Below the pieces are notes generated by a model. It ran no database searches. It worked only from the letters and a program-made list of their open reading frames with translations, and was not told where the DNA came from. A DNA stretch of 64,000 nucleotides from Thiorhodovibrio litoralis (GTDB taxonomy: Bacteria > Pseudomonadota > Gammaproteobacteria > Chromatiales > Chromatiaceae): assembly GCF_033954455.1 (NCBI RefSeq), contig NZ_CP121473.1, positions 2,590,501-2,654,500 on the forward strand. Reading direction: 5' to 3'. The stretch's first letter is position 1. Each line of letters starts with the position of its first letter. Positions 8,991-19,147 of this stretch are shown here, piece after piece. Made by a program: the position numbers and the translations under genes.

Positions 8991-9235
8991 TGCTTCGCGC
9001 GACAGGTCAGCCACCCTCGATGTCGCTCTTTAGCGGCCGTGGCAGATCGGCGTTGGCAAACGGAAACTCGCCTTTTGGTGAACTTTAAGGCAAAATGCCG
9101 GGTCGGAGTTAGGCGGCATGGGCCGCTTTACCCGTTTTCATCCAAGCCTTGCGGGCTTTTTGCCCCAACGGCCCATGAAACCCCGTCGCGTTTCACCGCG
9201 ACCTTTCCGTTTATCGCTAGTTTAGGAGACGACTT

Positions 9236-9592
9236 ATGTCCGATAAGCCAATGAATCAGAGCCGTCGCGATGCCGTCAAGCTCGTTCTCGGTGGTCTTGC
9301 CACGGTCCCCCTGATGAATCTGGTCGGCATGGCCGCTGCTCAGGCCGAGGAACTGCCGCACGTCGATCCCGCCACTGATCCGACCGCGCAGGCGCTGAAG
9401 TACAGCGAAGACGCGACCCAGTCGGTGCGTGAGCAAGAAGCGCGTCCGGGTCTGCCGGCTAACGAGCAGCACTGTGCGAACTGTCAGTTCGTGCTGGCTG
9501 ATTCCGGCGACTGGCGTCCGTGCAGCCTGTTCCCGGGCAAGGCTGTCAGCCAGAACGGCTGGTGCGCCTCCTGGACTCTTAAGGCTGGTTGA
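9236..9592 (+). CDS. hip: High-potential iron-sulfur protein (HiPIP)
   Basis: 118 residues. Twin-arginine signal (SRRDAVK, then a hydrophobic stretch ending MAAAQA) exports the folded protein to the periplasm. Four cysteines, C80, C83, C96 and C110, in the family order C-x2-C, PCSLFPG and GWCASW bind one 4Fe-4S cluster. In purple sulfur bacteria HiPIP is an electron donor to the photo-oxidised reaction-centre cytochrome. AGGAG stands 8 bases ahead of the ATG, and a strong hairpin follows, so it is probably monocistronic. Confidence 0.97.
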   Translation: MSDKPMNQSRRDAVKLVLGGLATVPLMNLVGMAAAQAEELPHVDPATDPTAQALKYSEDATQSVREQEARPGLPANEQHCANCQFVLADSGDWRPCSLFPGKAVSQNGWCASWTLKAG

Positions 9593-9919
9593 TTCGGTTC
9601 GCCGACGTCTAGCTGACTCTCATGCTGAGAGATACGCGGGCAGCATCAGTCTCTGATGCGGCCTGCGTGCTTTTTTGATGGCGAAAGCCGTCCCTGCCGT
9701 TCGGTTTGCGTTTTGATCGCTCCGCCCGGCTGAGATTTCCCCAACCCGCTTGTTCAACCCAGGTTCGCCCCAGTTCATGCCGAGTACATGCCGGTCCGAT
9801 CGTGCTGCGTTTGGCTCGATGCGGGATCTGGTGGCGCCTGAGCTGGCTATGCCGCGCCGGCAATCTGCCCGTGCCGCCAGGCAATCCAGTTCCCTCATAT
9901 CCCTCAACCAGGCTCCAAA
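9593..9919. other. Gene-free spacer after HiPIP
   Basis: Contains the HiPIP terminator in its first 85 bases. In the remaining 240 bases before the next gene I see no supported open frame or clear promoter. Confidence 0.5.
9634..9676 (+). terminator. HiPIP terminator
   Basis: GCATCAG-TCT-CTGATGC stem, extended by imperfect pairing of the outer ACGCGGGC and GCCTGCGT arms, followed by a run of six T. A convincing factor-independent terminator about 40 bases after the HiPIP stop. Confidence 0.85.
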
Positions 9920-10711
9920 ATGACGACTGCTTCCTATGCCGCGCCCGCTACCGAAAAGCGCCACGTGCTGCTGCGGGCGCTGATCTGGGCCATTGTCGGC
10001 GTGATCTACGCACCCCTGTTTTTAGCGCTTGAGGATCTGTTCCGCATGGCGGACTTTGGCCCCTGGTCCTTCGTGCCTGCCGCGGCCCTGGCTGGCGGTG
10101 CCGGCGCCATGCTCTACGGCGCGCGCCAGGTGGCGATCGCGGCCAGTCTGATTGGCGTGTCGACCGGGTCGATCCTGCTGCTGATCCCTGGGGCCGCCAC
10201 CGCACTTTGGCAGCCGGCCGTGGTGGGGCTGCTCGCTGGTGTCGCGGGCGGATTGTTCGTGACCTTTCCCGGTGTCTGCACCTCGCATGTGGTGGCCAAG
10301 GCCGTTACGGGCATCGTCTCGGGCGCGGTCTGCGGTACCTTTCTGGCGCTGGTGGAGCCTCATCTGCCGTTGGTGCGACTGGAATTTGCCGCGGTCGCCT
10401 TTCTGGTGTCGGTCAATGGCGTGATCTATGTGTCGACCCTCAGCCCCTGGATGCGGACTTTGTCCGCCGTCGATGCCCTGGCCAACCGGTGGAAGCAGGC
10501 GCTGGTCATCGGCGTTGTCGCCATGGTGACGGCGGCCAGTGTCTGGATTGTATCCAAATCCATTACTGGCGAGGTCTCTACCCCCATGGCGATGGCGCTG
10601 ATGGGCTTGCCCGATAGTCTGCCGGTCGCGTTAATGGCGGGGGCCGCCGGCGGCGCGATTACCGGCGCTTTGCTCGAGATTTTCCGTTTTCGCTGGGTGC
10701 TCGATGTTTGA
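9920..10711 (+). CDS. Polytopic membrane protein of unknown function
   Basis: 263 residues with about six to seven hydrophobic segments, many rich in Gly and Ala ([48 protein letters not shown]). No signal peptide, heme or metal motif stands out. Gly-rich helices suggest tight helix packing as in small transporters or DUF-type inner-membrane proteins. It runs into rlmE (overlap if rlmE starts at the TTG at 10708), so translation may be coupled, but no functional link to rRNA methylation is known to me. Confidence 0.7.
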   Translation: MTTASYAAPATEKRHVLLRALIWAIVGVIYAPLFLALEDLFRMADFGPWSFVPAAALAGGAGAMLYGARQVAIAASLIGVSTGSILLLIPGAATALWQPAVVGLLAGVAGGLFVTFPGVCTSHVVAKAVTGIVSGAVCGTFLALVEPHLPLVRLEFAAVAFLVSVNGVIYVSTLSPWMRTLSAVDALANRWKQALVIGVVAMVTAASVWIVSKSITGEVSTPMAMALMGLPDSLPVALMAGAAGGAITGALLEIFRFRWVLDV

Positions 10712-10740
10712 CTTCCACGAGTTCAGCTGAAGTCCAACCC

Positions 10741-11388
10741 GTGGGCCGCAGCAAAAGCAGTCAGCGCTGGCTTGCGCGTCAGCGCAGCGATCCTTACGTC
10801 AAACAGGCGCAAGCCCAGGGTTATCGCTCGCGGGCTGCCTACAAGCTGCTTGAGATCGACGCCAAGGATCGGTTGCTGCGTCCAGGCTTGCGGGCGCTGG
10901 ACCTTGGCGCTGCCCCTGGTGGCTGGTCGCAGGTGCTCGCCGCGCGAGTGGGAAAGCGCGGTCAGGTCATCGCCTTGGATGTGCTGGCGATGGACCCGGT
11001 GCCGGGAGTGGACTTCATCGAAGGGGACTTCACCGAGGATGAAACCCTGACGCGGCTCTGCGCGGTCCTTGGCGAAGCATCGGTGGATCTTGTGCTTTCC
11101 GATATGGCCCCTAATGTTTCGGGAATGCGGGCAGTGGATCAGCCGCGATCCATCTATCTGTGCGAGCTGGCACTGGACTTGTCGACCAGAGTGCTGCAAT
11201 CTGGAGGCCATCTGGTGATGAAGGCCTTCCATGGGGAGGGTTTCGACCAACTGGTGCGTGATCTGCGGCAATGTTTTGAGCGTGTCGCCAGTCGCAAGCC
11301 GGAGGCATCGCGCGCAAACAGCCGCGAGACCTACTTGGTCGCCAAGGGATTTCGCCCGGCTTGTCGCAAGGACAGGGAGACAGGCTAG
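10741..11388 (+). CDS. rlmE: 23S rRNA 2'-O-ribose methyltransferase E
   Basis: Methylates U2552 of 23S rRNA with S-adenosylmethionine. The E. coli-like K-D-K-E tetrad is visible: K in [10 protein letters not shown] in LSDMAPN, K in MKAFHGEG and E in SRETYLV; the SAM loop is [12 protein letters not shown]. The GTG at 10741 is chosen because the protein then starts like E. coli RlmE and is 215 residues; a TTG at 10708, overlapping the previous stop, would add 11. It is followed by ftsH, the usual gammaproteobacterial order. Confidence 0.95.
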   Translation: MGRSKSSQRWLARQRSDPYVKQAQAQGYRSRAAYKLLEIDAKDRLLRPGLRALDLGAAPGGWSQVLAARVGKRGQVIALDVLAMDPVPGVDFIEGDFTEDETLTRLCAVLGEASVDLVLSDMAPNVSGMRAVDQPRSIYLCELALDLSTRVLQSGGHLVMKAFHGEGFDQLVRDLRQCFERVASRKPEASRANSRETYLVAKGFRPACRKDRETG

Positions 11389-11471
11389 GGATCTCGTGAT
11401 TCTGTCGAAAGGCAGGGGACGAGAGGCATGGCGTCCGGCACTGCCGGATTATTTTTTGAGAGACTGAGTCT

Positions 11472-13412
11472 GTGACCGATATGGCAAAGAATCTGCTTCT
11501 GTGGGTGGTCATCGCGATTGTGCTGATGTCCGTGTTCAATAACTTTACGACCACGCAAACCTCACCGCGGACCATGGCCTACTCGGATTTTATCGAGCAG
11601 GTGCAGCAGGGCCAGGTGAAAGAGGTGGTGGTGAAGGGGCGCACCATTGACGGCGAGAACGTCGATGGCCATAAGTTCACCACCTACAGCCCCGGCGATG
11701 ACGGTCTGGTTGGCGACCTGCTCAACAACAATGTTGAGATCAAGGCCGCGCCGCCGGAGAAGCAGTCGCTGCTGATGCAGATACTGATCAACTGGTTCCC
11801 ATTGTTCATTCTGATCGGCTTGTGGATTTTCTTCATGCGTCAGATGCAAGGCGGTGCCGGCGGGCGCGGGGCCATGTCCTTTGGCAAGAGCAAGGCACGC
11901 ATGCTGAGCGAGGACCAGGTTAAGGTCACCTTTGCCGACATGGCCGGAGCCGAGGAGGCGAAGGACGAGGTTGTCGAGGTGGTCGATTTCCTCAAAGACC
12001 CATCCAAATTCCAAAAGCTCGGCGGCAAGATCCCCAAGGGCGTGCTCATGGTCGGCCCGCCTGGCACCGGTAAAACGCTGCTTGCGCGTGCCATTGCCGG
12101 CGAGGCCAAGGTGCCCTTCTTCACCATCTCAGGCTCAGATTTTGTCGAGATGTTCGTCGGCGTGGGTGCGTCGCGCGTGCGCGATATGTTCGAGCAGGCT
12201 AAAAAACACGCTCCCTGCATCATCTTCATCGACGAGATCGATGCTGTCGGTCGTCATCGCGGCGCCGGTCTCGGCGGCGGCCATGACGAGCGTGAGCAGA
12301 CGCTGAACCAACTGCTGGTGGAAATGGACGGCTTCGAGGGGACAGAGGGCGTCATTGTCATCGCCGCCACCAATAGGCCCGATGTGCTTGACCCAGCGCT
12401 GCTGCGGCCTGGTCGCTTTGATCGTCAGGTGGTGGTGCCCCTACCCGATGTGCGCGGACGCGAGCAAATTCTGAAGGTCCACATGCGCAAGGTGCCAACC
12501 GCCGAGGATGTGCAGGCGTCCATCCTCGCACGCGGCACGCCCGGTTTCTCGGGGGCCGATCTGGCCAATCTGGTCAATGAGGCAGCGCTCTTTGCCGCCC
12601 GCTCCAACAAGCGTCTGGTGGACATGCAGGACCTTGAAAAGGCCAAGGACAAAATCATGATGGGTGCCGAGCGGCGCTCCATGGTGATGTCCGATGATGA
12701 GAAGAAGCTCACTGCGTATCACGAGTCGGGCCACGCCATCGTCGGGCGCCTGGTGCCCCAGCATGATCCGGTGCACAAGGTCAGCATTATTCCGCGCGGA
12801 CGGGCGCTGGGCGTGACGCTGTTTTTGCCCGAGGATGATCGCTTCAGCTACAGCAAGCAGCGGCTTGAGAGTCAGATCTCCAGTCTGTTCGGCGGGCGCA
12901 TCGCCGAGGAACTGATCTTTGGACCGGAGATGGTCACCACGGGTGCATCAAACGACATCCAGCGTGCCACTGAACTGGCGCGCAACATGGTCACCCGCTG
13001 GGGCCTGTCGGACAGGCTTGGTCCGCTGGCCTATGGTGAGGATGAGCAGGAAGTCTTTCTCGGCCACTCGGTGACGCAGCACAAATCGGTATCCGATGAG
13101 ACCACGCACGTCATCGACGAGGAAGTGCGCAGTTTCATTGATCGCAACTATGAGCGCGCCAAGAACCTGCTGAACGAGAACATGGAAAAGCTCCACAACA
13201 TGGCCGCCGCGCTGATCAAGTACGAGACCATCGACCTGGAGCAGATCAACGACATCATGGAAGGCCGTCCGCCGCGTCCGCCCAAGGACTGGGACAAGGA
13301 AGATGCTCAGCAGCCACCCGGCGGCAGTGCCGATGCCCCGGTGACCCCAGGCGAGGACGGTAAGCCGGCCAGCGGCGTCGGTCCAATTGGCGGCCCCGCA
13401 GGCGAGCATTGA
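11472..13412 (+). CDS. ftsH: ATP-dependent zinc metalloprotease FtsH
   Basis: 646-residue inner-membrane AAA+ protease that degrades membrane and short-lived cytoplasmic proteins. Two N-terminal helices flank a periplasmic domain ([28 protein letters not shown]). AAA module: Walker A GPPGTGKT, Walker B IIFIDEID, second region of homology [21 protein letters not shown]. Zinc site HESGH. A Pro/Gly/Asp-rich C-terminal tail. The GTG at 11472 has a GAGAG-type ribosome site; the ATG at 11481 gives the E. coli N-terminus MAKNL and is equally plausible. The stop overlaps the folP start. Confidence 0.97.
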   Translation: MTDMAKNLLLWVVIAIVLMSVFNNFTTTQTSPRTMAYSDFIEQVQQGQVKEVVVKGRTIDGENVDGHKFTTYSPGDDGLVGDLLNNNVEIKAAPPEKQSLLMQILINWFPLFILIGLWIFFMRQMQGGAGGRGAMSFGKSKARMLSEDQVKVTFADMAGAEEAKDEVVEVVDFLKDPSKFQKLGGKIPKGVLMVGPPGTGKTLLARAIAGEAKVPFFTISGSDFVEMFVGVGASRVRDMFEQAKKHAPCIIFIDEIDAVGRHRGAGLGGGHDEREQTLNQLLVEMDGFEGTEGVIVIAATNRPDVLDPALLRPGRFDRQVVVPLPDVRGREQILKVHMRKVPTAEDVQASILARGTPGFSGADLANLVNEAALFAARSNKRLVDMQDLEKAKDKIMMGAERRSMVMSDDEKKLTAYHESGHAIVGRLVPQHDPVHKVSIIPRGRALGVTLFLPEDDRFSYSKQRLESQISSLFGGRIAEELIFGPEMVTTGASNDIQRATELARNMVTRWGLSDRLGPLAYGEDEQEVFLGHSVTQHKSVSDETTHVIDEEVRSFIDRNYERAKNLLNENMEKLHNMAAALIKYETIDLEQINDIMEGRPPRPPKDWDKEDAQQPPGGSADAPVTPGEDGKPASGVGPIGGPAGEH

Positions 13413-14233
13413 CGCTCGATCTCACTCAGCCCTGTGTGATGGGCGTGCTTAATGTCACGCCCGATTCCTTCTCTGACGGCGGGTGCTACGCCCGGGTCGA
13501 TGCCGCCTGCGCGCACGCGCAGGCAATGGCCGAGGCCGGGGCGAAAATCATCGATATCGGTGGTGAGTCGACCCGGCCCGGTGCCGCCGCTGTCTCCACC
13601 GCAGAGCAACTCGACCGCGTCATCCCGGTGATTGAACGTCTGGCGCCCGCGCTGGATGCATCCGGTCTTGGTGCCCTGATTTCCATCGATACCTCCGATC
13701 CCGCAGTGATGCGCGAGGCGGTCGGCGCTGGCGCCCATCTCATCAATGACATTCGCGCGCTGCGCGAGCCCGGTGCCCTCGCGGCAGCCGCCGAGCTGCG
13801 GGTCCCCGTGGTGCTGATGCACATGCAGGGCAATCCGCAGAGCATGCAGCACAAGCCGGACTACACCGATGTGGTGGCGGAGGTGGCCGAGTTTCTGCGC
13901 GTGCGCATGGATGCCGCTGAGGATGCCGGCATTCCGCCCGAGCGCCTGGTGATCGATCCGGGATTTGGCTTCGGCAAGCGCCTGGAGCATAATTTGCAGC
14001 TTTTGGCGGGCCTTGAGTCCATTGTTTCGCTTGGCCCGCCCGTGCTGGTCGGCTTGTCGCGCAAGTCCATGCTGGGCGCGGTGACCGGCGCCGAGGTCTC
14101 GCAGCGCCTGCCAGCTGGGCTCGCGGCGGCGGTGATGGCGGTTGAACGCGGCGCGGCCATCGTGCGCACCCATGATGTCGCGCCAACGGTGCAAGCGCTG
14201 GAAATGGTGCGGGCGGTTGCGCAGGCCGTTTGA
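13409..14233 (+). CDS. folP: Dihydropteroate synthase
   Basis: 274 residues; condenses p-aminobenzoate with dihydropterin pyrophosphate in folate synthesis. Motifs: [69 protein letters not shown]. The start is a TTG sharing four bases (TTGA) with the ftsH stop, indicating coupled translation. Part of the ftsH-folP-glmM run. Confidence 0.96.
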   Translation: MTLDLTQPCVMGVLNVTPDSFSDGGCYARVDAACAHAQAMAEAGAKIIDIGGESTRPGAAAVSTAEQLDRVIPVIERLAPALDASGLGALISIDTSDPAVMREAVGAGAHLINDIRALREPGALAAAAELRVPVVLMHMQGNPQSMQHKPDYTDVVAEVAEFLRVRMDAAEDAGIPPERLVIDPGFGFGKRLEHNLQLLAGLESIVSLGPPVLVGLSRKSMLGAVTGAEVSQRLPAGLAAAVMAVERGAAIVRTHDVAPTVQALEMVRAVAQAV

Positions 14234-14308
14234 GAGGCAGCGGAGCGCTACAAGCGGGGTGTTGCGGACGCTGTCCGCCGCTAGATTTTGCAATCTCGAT
14301 TCAAGCTT

Positions 14309-15649
14309 ATGCGAAAGTATTTCGGAACCGATGGAATTCGCGGCCGGGTCGGCGATCCGAGCGTCAGTCCGGACTTTGTGCTCAAGCTTGGCTGGGCCGC
14401 CGGGCGCGTGCTGGCGCGCCATGGCAGCGGCCGCAAGGTGCTGATTGGCAAGGATACGCGCATTTCCGGCTATATGTTCGAGTCCGCCCTGGAGGCCGGG
14501 CTGGTTGCCGCCGGGCTGGATATCCGGCTGCTCGGGCCGATGCCGACGCCGGGTGTGGCGTATCTGACACGAACCCTGCGCGCGGTGGCCGGTATCGTTA
14601 TTACCGCCTCTCACAATCCTTACGAGGACAACGGCATCAAGTTTTTCTCCGGCGCCGGGGATAAGCTGCCGGATGAAACTGAGCTCGCAATCGAGGACGA
14701 ACTTGAACTCCCGCTCGAAGCGGTTCCGGCCAGCGCGCTTGGCAAGGCCAAGCGGGTCGAGGATGCCAGCGGGCGCTATATCGAGTTCTGCAAAAGCACA
14801 GTCCCTGCCTGGTTTTCGCTAAAAGGTTTGCGGATCGTTGTTGATTGCGCCCATGGCGCGACCTACAACATTGCGCCTTATGTGTTCGATGAGCTTGGCG
14901 CTGACATCATTCCTCTGGGCGTGGAACCGGACGGGTTCAATATCAACAAGTCAGTCGGCTCCCTGCATCTGGAAGCTGTGCAACAGGCCGTCGCCCGCGA
15001 GCAGGCCGATCTGGGCATCGCTTTCGATGGCGATGGCGACCGGGTACTGATGGTCGATGGCGACGGACGGCTGATCGATGGCGATGTGCTGCTGTATCTG
15101 ATCGCGAAGTCTCGACGCGAGATGGGTTGCCTGAGCGGCCCCGTGGTCGGTACCCTGATGAGCAATCTCGCGTTGGAGCAAGCGCTGCAGGGCATCGGGA
15201 TTGACTTTGTCCGGGTCAAGGTGGGGGATCGCTACGTCATGGAACGGCTTAAGGCCGATGAGGGCGTCCTCGGTGGGGAGCCTTCGGGCCATATCATTTG
15301 CCGCGATCGGACCTCGACGGGGGACGGCATCGTCGCTGCCCTGCAGGTCTTGGCGGCGCTGGCGGGCTGGAAGCAAAGCCTGGCGGAAGCGGCAACAGCG
15401 GTGGTGCATTATCCGCAGGTGCTGATCAACTTGCGCCTGGAACAACAACGCGATGTCATCAACCTGCCCGGGGTGCAACGCGCGGTTCGCGCGGCGGAAG
15501 AACGCTTGGGCGACCATGGCCGGGTGCTGCTGCGGCCATCCGGCACCGAGCCCGTCGTGCGGGTGATGGTGGAAGGGCGCGACCGCGATCAGGTCGAGCA
15601 GATGGCGGCGGAACTGGCTGAGAGCGTGCGTGCGCAGGCAGCGGCCTAA
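14309..15649 (+). CDS. glmM: Phosphoglucosamine mutase
   Basis: 446 residues; converts glucosamine-6-phosphate to glucosamine-1-phosphate for UDP-GlcNAc, hence peptidoglycan and LPS. Starts [14 protein letters not shown] as in E. coli. The phosphorylated serine lies in [13 protein letters not shown], the metal loop is [12 protein letters not shown], sugar-binding GGEPSGHI, phosphate-binding [12 protein letters not shown]. An upstream in-frame TTG adds seven residues without homology, so the ATG at 14309 is preferred. Confidence 0.97.
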   Translation: MRKYFGTDGIRGRVGDPSVSPDFVLKLGWAAGRVLARHGSGRKVLIGKDTRISGYMFESALEAGLVAAGLDIRLLGPMPTPGVAYLTRTLRAVAGIVITASHNPYEDNGIKFFSGAGDKLPDETELAIEDELELPLEAVPASALGKAKRVEDASGRYIEFCKSTVPAWFSLKGLRIVVDCAHGATYNIAPYVFDELGADIIPLGVEPDGFNINKSVGSLHLEAVQQAVAREQADLGIAFDGDGDRVLMVDGDGRLIDGDVLLYLIAKSRREMGCLSGPVVGTLMSNLALEQALQGIGIDFVRVKVGDRYVMERLKADEGVLGGEPSGHIICRDRTSTGDGIVAALQVLAALAGWKQSLAEAATAVVHYPQVLINLRLEQQRDVINLPGVQRAVRAAEERLGDHGRVLLRPSGTEPVVRVMVEGRDRDQVEQMAAELAESVRAQAAA

Positions 15650-15703
15650 GCCCTGGCAACAGCATCCAACACCGACCAATCAGGAGTTTCCGGCGGAGCA
15701 GAC

Positions 15704-17071
15704 ATGGCAACATCCACCTGTATTCATGGTATGTGGTCCTCGCGTTTTGCCTTTATCCTCGCGGCCAGTGGCTCGGCGGTCGGTCTCGGTAATATCTGGC
15801 GTTTTCCCTACACTGCCGGTGAGTATGGCGGCGGGGCCTTCGTGCTGGTCTATCTGCTGTGTGTGGCGGTGATTGGTATTCCCATCATGATGGCCGAGGT
15901 GATGCTTGGGCGGCGCGGACGCCAGAGCCCGATCAACACCATGCGCGCCCTAGCGCAGGCTCAGCAGGCACCGGCGTTCTGGCAGCTGGTCGGCTGGCTG
16001 GGGATTTTGTCTGGTTTTCTGATCCTGTCCTTCTATAGCGTGGTGGCTGGCTGGACCCTGTCGTATATGCTGCGTGCCGGCATGGGGGCCTTCACGGCCA
16101 TTGACGCGGCCGGCTCGAAGGGGGAATTTTCCGCGCTGCTGGCCGACCCCTGGCAGCTGTTTCTCTGGCACAGTGTTTTCATGGCCATGGTCGGGCTAGT
16201 GGTGGCGCATGGCGTGACCAGCGGTCTGGAGCGGGCAGTGCGCCTGCTGATGCCGGCGTTGTTCGTGCTGCTGATCCTGATGGTGGCCTACGCGGCACAG
16301 ACCGGGGCTTTCATGCAGGGGCTCGATTATCTGTTCCGCCCGGATTTCGCCGAGTTTCAAGGACGCGCCGGCGAGGCGATCCTAAGCGCCATGGGTCAGG
16401 CATTTTTCAGCCTGAGCCTCGGCATGGGTGCCATCATGATGTATGGCTCCTATCTCGACAGCCAGGCATCCATCACCGGGAACGTCGTCATTATTGCCGG
16501 CATGGATACCCTGGTTGCGCTGATGGCGGGCATGGCGATTTTCCCAATCGTGCTGGCCGATGGCCTCGCACCAGGCAGTGGCCCGGGACTGATTTTCGAG
16601 ACCCTGCCGATCGCCTTCGGGCAGATGCCGGGAGGTCAATTCTTCGCGGTGGTGTTCTTCCTGCTGCTGTTGTTTGCGGCCTGGACTTCGGCGATTTCTC
16701 TGCTTGAGCCGCTGACGGCCTGGTTTGTGGAAAACCGCGGCTGGCGACGCGTGAGCGCGGCCGTAACAGGGACAGTGCTGATCTGGCTGCTTGGCGTCGC
16801 CTGCCTGCTGTCGCTCAATGTCTGGTCGGACGTCACTCTGTTCGGCAAGGGTTTCTTCGATCTGTTCGACTACGCCACCTCGAATGTGCTGCTGCCGCTC
16901 GGCGGCGTGATGATTGCCATCTTTGCCGGCTGGGTTCTGAACCGGCATGTTTCAGCCGATGAGCTGACGGGCGGTGAAAGCCTTGGCTATCGCTTGTGGC
17001 GCTTCCTGATTCGCTATGTCTCGCCAGTCGGCGTGACCATTGTTTTTCTCAATGCGATTGGATTGATTTAA
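15704..17071 (+). CDS. Sodium-dependent transporter of the NSS/SNF family
   Basis: 455 residues, about eleven to twelve membrane segments. The family start is clear: WSSRFAFILAASGSAVGLGNIWRFPY, with unwound helix 1 contributing sodium and substrate sites, followed by GGGAFVLVYLL and GIPIMMAEVMLGRRG. Bacterial members (LeuT, TnaT type) import amino acids with sodium. The substrate cannot be read from sequence. It is followed by ratA after only two bases. Confidence 0.9.
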   Translation: MATSTCIHGMWSSRFAFILAASGSAVGLGNIWRFPYTAGEYGGGAFVLVYLLCVAVIGIPIMMAEVMLGRRGRQSPINTMRALAQAQQAPAFWQLVGWLGILSGFLILSFYSVVAGWTLSYMLRAGMGAFTAIDAAGSKGEFSALLADPWQLFLWHSVFMAMVGLVVAHGVTSGLERAVRLLMPALFVLLILMVAYAAQTGAFMQGLDYLFRPDFAEFQGRAGEAILSAMGQAFFSLSLGMGAIMMYGSYLDSQASITGNVVIIAGMDTLVALMAGMAIFPIVLADGLAPGSGPGLIFETLPIAFGQMPGGQFFAVVFFLLLLFAAWTSAISLLEPLTAWFVENRGWRRVSAAVTGTVLIWLLGVACLLSLNVWSDVTLFGKGFFDLFDYATSNVLLPLGGVMIAIFAGWVLNRHVSADELTGGESLGYRLWRFLIRYVSPVGVTIVFLNAIGLI

Positions 17072-17072
17072 C

Positions 17073-17507
17073 GTGCCTGTCATTAACAAAAGCGCGCTTG
17101 TCCGCCATTCGGCCGCTGACATGTTTCAGCTGGTCGCCGATGTGGAGGGCTATCCGAACTTCCTTCCCTGGTGCCACGCGACCCAGTTGCTGTCGCGCAC
17201 CGAGAACGAGATTTGTGGCCGCATCGAGGTCTCGCGCATGGGGATTCATCAGGCGTTCTCGACCTGCAACCGCATCGACCCGCCGCATCGGATGGACATC
17301 GACCTGAAAGACGGTCCGTTTCGCAAGCTCACCGGCGGCTGGGTGTTTACCCCGCTGCGCGAGGATGCCTGCAAGGTGGAGCTACAGCTCGATTTCGAGT
17401 TCTCCGGGCGGATGATCGACCGCGCCTTTGGCGCCGTCTTCGGGCAGATTGCCGGCTCGCTGGTGGACGCCTTCTGCAAACGAGCCGATGAGGTGTATCG
17501 TGTCTGA
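17073..17507 (+). CDS. ratA: RatA/Coq10-like START-domain protein
   Basis: 144 residues from a GTG. Polyketide cyclase/START fold: INKSALVRHSAADMFQLVADVEGYPNFLPWC at the N-terminus and an amphipathic C-terminal helix (FGQIAGSLVDAFCKRADEVY). Homologous to E. coli RatA, reported to block 70S subunit association, and to eukaryotic Coq10, a quinone-binding chaperone; which applies here is open. The stop overlaps the rnfH/ratB start, the conserved pairing. Confidence 0.9.
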   Translation: MPVINKSALVRHSAADMFQLVADVEGYPNFLPWCHATQLLSRTENEICGRIEVSRMGIHQAFSTCNRIDPPHRMDIDLKDGPFRKLTGGWVFTPLREDACKVELQLDFEFSGRMIDRAFGAVFGQIAGSLVDAFCKRADEVYRV

Positions 17508-17931
17508 CAAAACCACGACCGCTGCGAGCGCGGGCGGGTCGCCCGATGCCGGGGTGACCATCAATGGGGCGACCATCAATGGGGCGACCATCAATGGGGC
17601 GACCATCAATGGGGTGACCATCAATGTTGAGGTCGTGTATGCGCGCCAGGCAGCGCAGACATTACTGAACGTGAAGGGCGCGCCCGGGCTCACCGCCGGG
17701 GAGGCGATTGAGCGCTCGGGCATCTTGAGCGCGCGACCGGAAATCGACCTCAGCGTCAATAAGCTCGGCATTTTCGGTAAGCCGATCAAAGCCGAGCAGG
17801 CCTTAGCCAATGGCGACAGAGTCGAGATTTACTCGCCGCTGATTGCCGATCCCAAGCAAGCGAAGCAGAAACAAGCCGCGAGCCGCAGCGCGAAATCCGA
17901 GGCAGCCAAGCCAGACGCCGCCTCAGCCTAA
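17500..17931 (+). CDS. rnfH: RnfH/RatB family protein with N-terminal pentapeptide repeat
   Basis: 143 residues from a GTG (GAGG six bases upstream) that overlaps the ratA stop by 8 bases. The beta-grasp core is residues 43-125 (VEVVYARQAAQTLLNVKG, GLTAGEAIERSG, KLGIFGKP, NGDRVEIYSPLIADPK). The oddity is residues 18-42: five exact-length repeats of G-[VA]-T-I-N encoded by a 15-bp tandem array. The last unit runs directly into the first beta-strand. The C-terminus is a Lys/Ala/Gln-rich tail. Function of the family is not settled. Confidence 0.88.
   Translation: MSDKTTTAASAGGSPDAGVTINGATINGATINGATINGVTINVEVVYARQAAQTLLNVKGAPGLTAGEAIERSGILSARPEIDLSVNKLGIFGKPIKAEQALANGDRVEIYSPLIADPKQAKQKQAASRSAKSEAAKPDAASA
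17551..17625 (+). repeat. Five 15-bp tandem repeats inside rnfH
   Basis: GGGGYGACCATCAAT occurs five times without gaps; the three inner copies are identical and the outer two carry T instead of C. In frame, each unit encodes GVTIN or GATIN, so copy-number change would keep the frame. Confidence 0.95.
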
Positions 17932-17941
17932 TCCCCTGAAC

Positions 17942-18448
17942 CTAATCTTTGGTCTTGACGCCGACCGCGTTGAGCGTCTTTCTGACCAAACCGCGATTGT
18001 CCTGCCAGTCGGGAACCTCCACGACGATCTCGCGCTCATCTTCCGCGGCGGCGAGACGGTCGGGATTGGGCTCGAAATCACCCAGAATACGCACCAGGGT
18101 ATCGCCGTCAAACCAGAGCGTGAGCTTGCGCTCCTCGATCGGGCGATGTCCGCGCTTGATGGTGTAGGGGTAGTCCCAGCGGTCGGTATGGAAGATGTCG
18201 GTGAGCAGGGGTGTACCGAGCAGATAACGCACCTGCGCCCGGGACATGCCAAGCTCCAGGCGGTCAACCATCTCCTCGGTGATGAGGTTACCCTGCTGCA
18301 CGGTCATCTTGTAGACGAACGGCAGGTTGGAGAGCTTGGAGCCTTTTTCGTGATCTGGCTTGTTGCGTTTGCCCGCGCAACCGCTCAGGCCTGTTGCAAG
18401 CACGCCAACCAGAGCCGTGGTTGTTATAATGATGAGAAGCCTTCGCAT
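17942..18448 (-). CDS. bamE: Outer-membrane assembly lipoprotein BamE
   Basis: 168 residues. Lipoprotein signal with lipobox LSGC. The core matches BamE/SmpA/OmlA: GNLITEEMVDRLELGMSRAQVRYLLGTPLL and WDYPYTIKRG. It is a subunit of the BAM complex that inserts beta-barrel proteins. The C-terminal extension of about 50 residues goes beyond the short E. coli protein but is seen in other gammaproteobacteria. Divergent from fur, the standard neighbour. Confidence 0.93.
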   Translation of the reverse strand: MRRLLIIITTTALVGVLATGLSGCAGKRNKPDHEKGSKLSNLPFVYKMTVQQGNLITEEMVDRLELGMSRAQVRYLLGTPLLTDIFHTDRWDYPYTIKRGHRPIEERKLTLWFDGDTLVRILGDFEPNPDRLAAAEDEREIVVEVPDWQDNRGLVRKTLNAVGVKTKD

Positions 18449-18577
18449 TGATCCTTCACTTCAAGGTGCCGCTATTTCAAACTCGAATGATACCCTAGAG
18501 ACGATGCGTTCGGCATTCCTGATGCACCATTCGCCTGCCTCGGGTTGTAAGACATCGTCCGGTTGGAGCCGGTTTCC

Positions 18578-19036
18578 ATGAACCAGAGTCAGCAAATCAA
18601 AGAGGCCGGTTTGAAGGTGACAGTGCCCAGGGTGAAGATCCTGAGCATTCTGCAGACCACCAAACAGCGTCATCTCAGCGCCGAGGATGTTTACAAGGAG
18701 CTGCTGGCCGCCGGAGAGGACATCGGTCTGGCCACCGTTTATCGGGTGCTGACGCAGTTCGAGTCTGCGGGAATTCTCGTTCGCCACCACTTTGAAGGCG
18801 GGCAGTCGGTGTTCGAGCTCAACCGCGGCGGTCACCACGATCACCTCGTCTGCGTTAAATGTGGGCAGATCCTCGAGTTTGTCGAAGAACTCATCGAGGA
18901 ACGCCAGCGCGCGATTGCCGAGCAGAAAGGCTTCAAGATCGAGGACCACTCGCTGGTTATCTATGGCATTTGTCCCAAGTGCCAAGGCCATAACGAGAGC
19001 CAGAACCAGAACCAGAACAAGAGCCACGCGTCCTAG
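18578..19036 (+). CDS. fur: Ferric uptake regulator
   Basis: 152 residues; iron-sensing repressor. Winged helix at the N-terminus (KVTVPRVKILSILQ, DIGLATVYRVLTQFESAGIL), metal-rich hinge HHDHLVC, and two Cys pairs CVKCG and CPKCQ that form the structural zinc site. The ATG at 18578 has GGAG nine bases upstream. The C-terminus ends in a short Gln-Asn run made by CAGAAC repeats. I see no convincing Fur box in the bamE-fur spacer. Confidence 0.96.
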   Translation: MNQSQQIKEAGLKVTVPRVKILSILQTTKQRHLSAEDVYKELLAAGEDIGLATVYRVLTQFESAGILVRHHFEGGQSVFELNRGGHHDHLVCVKCGQILEFVEELIEERQRAIAEQKGFKIEDHSLVIYGICPKCQGHNESQNQNQNKSHAS

Positions 19037-19147
19037 CAACATCCATCCTAGCATCATCGCGGTTCTCAGACAGGTGTCACCGCTGACACGCATTCTCGAG
19101 CCTGATTCGTCGACGTTTGAGAGCGGAATCCGTCGCGGCGGCTACCA

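Noticed and set aside
9144-9161. AAGCC-TTGCG-GGCTT plus T-run before HiPIP as a terminator for the GlgC paralogue
   Set aside because: Stem of five pairs only and 150 bases after the stop; too weak to claim.
17551-17625. Possible CRISPR-like array
   Set aside because: Units are 15 bp with no spacers and lie in frame inside rnfH.
18421-18440. AT-rich stretch resembling a Fur box near bamE/fur
   Set aside because: It lies inside the bamE signal-peptide codons and matches the consensus poorly.
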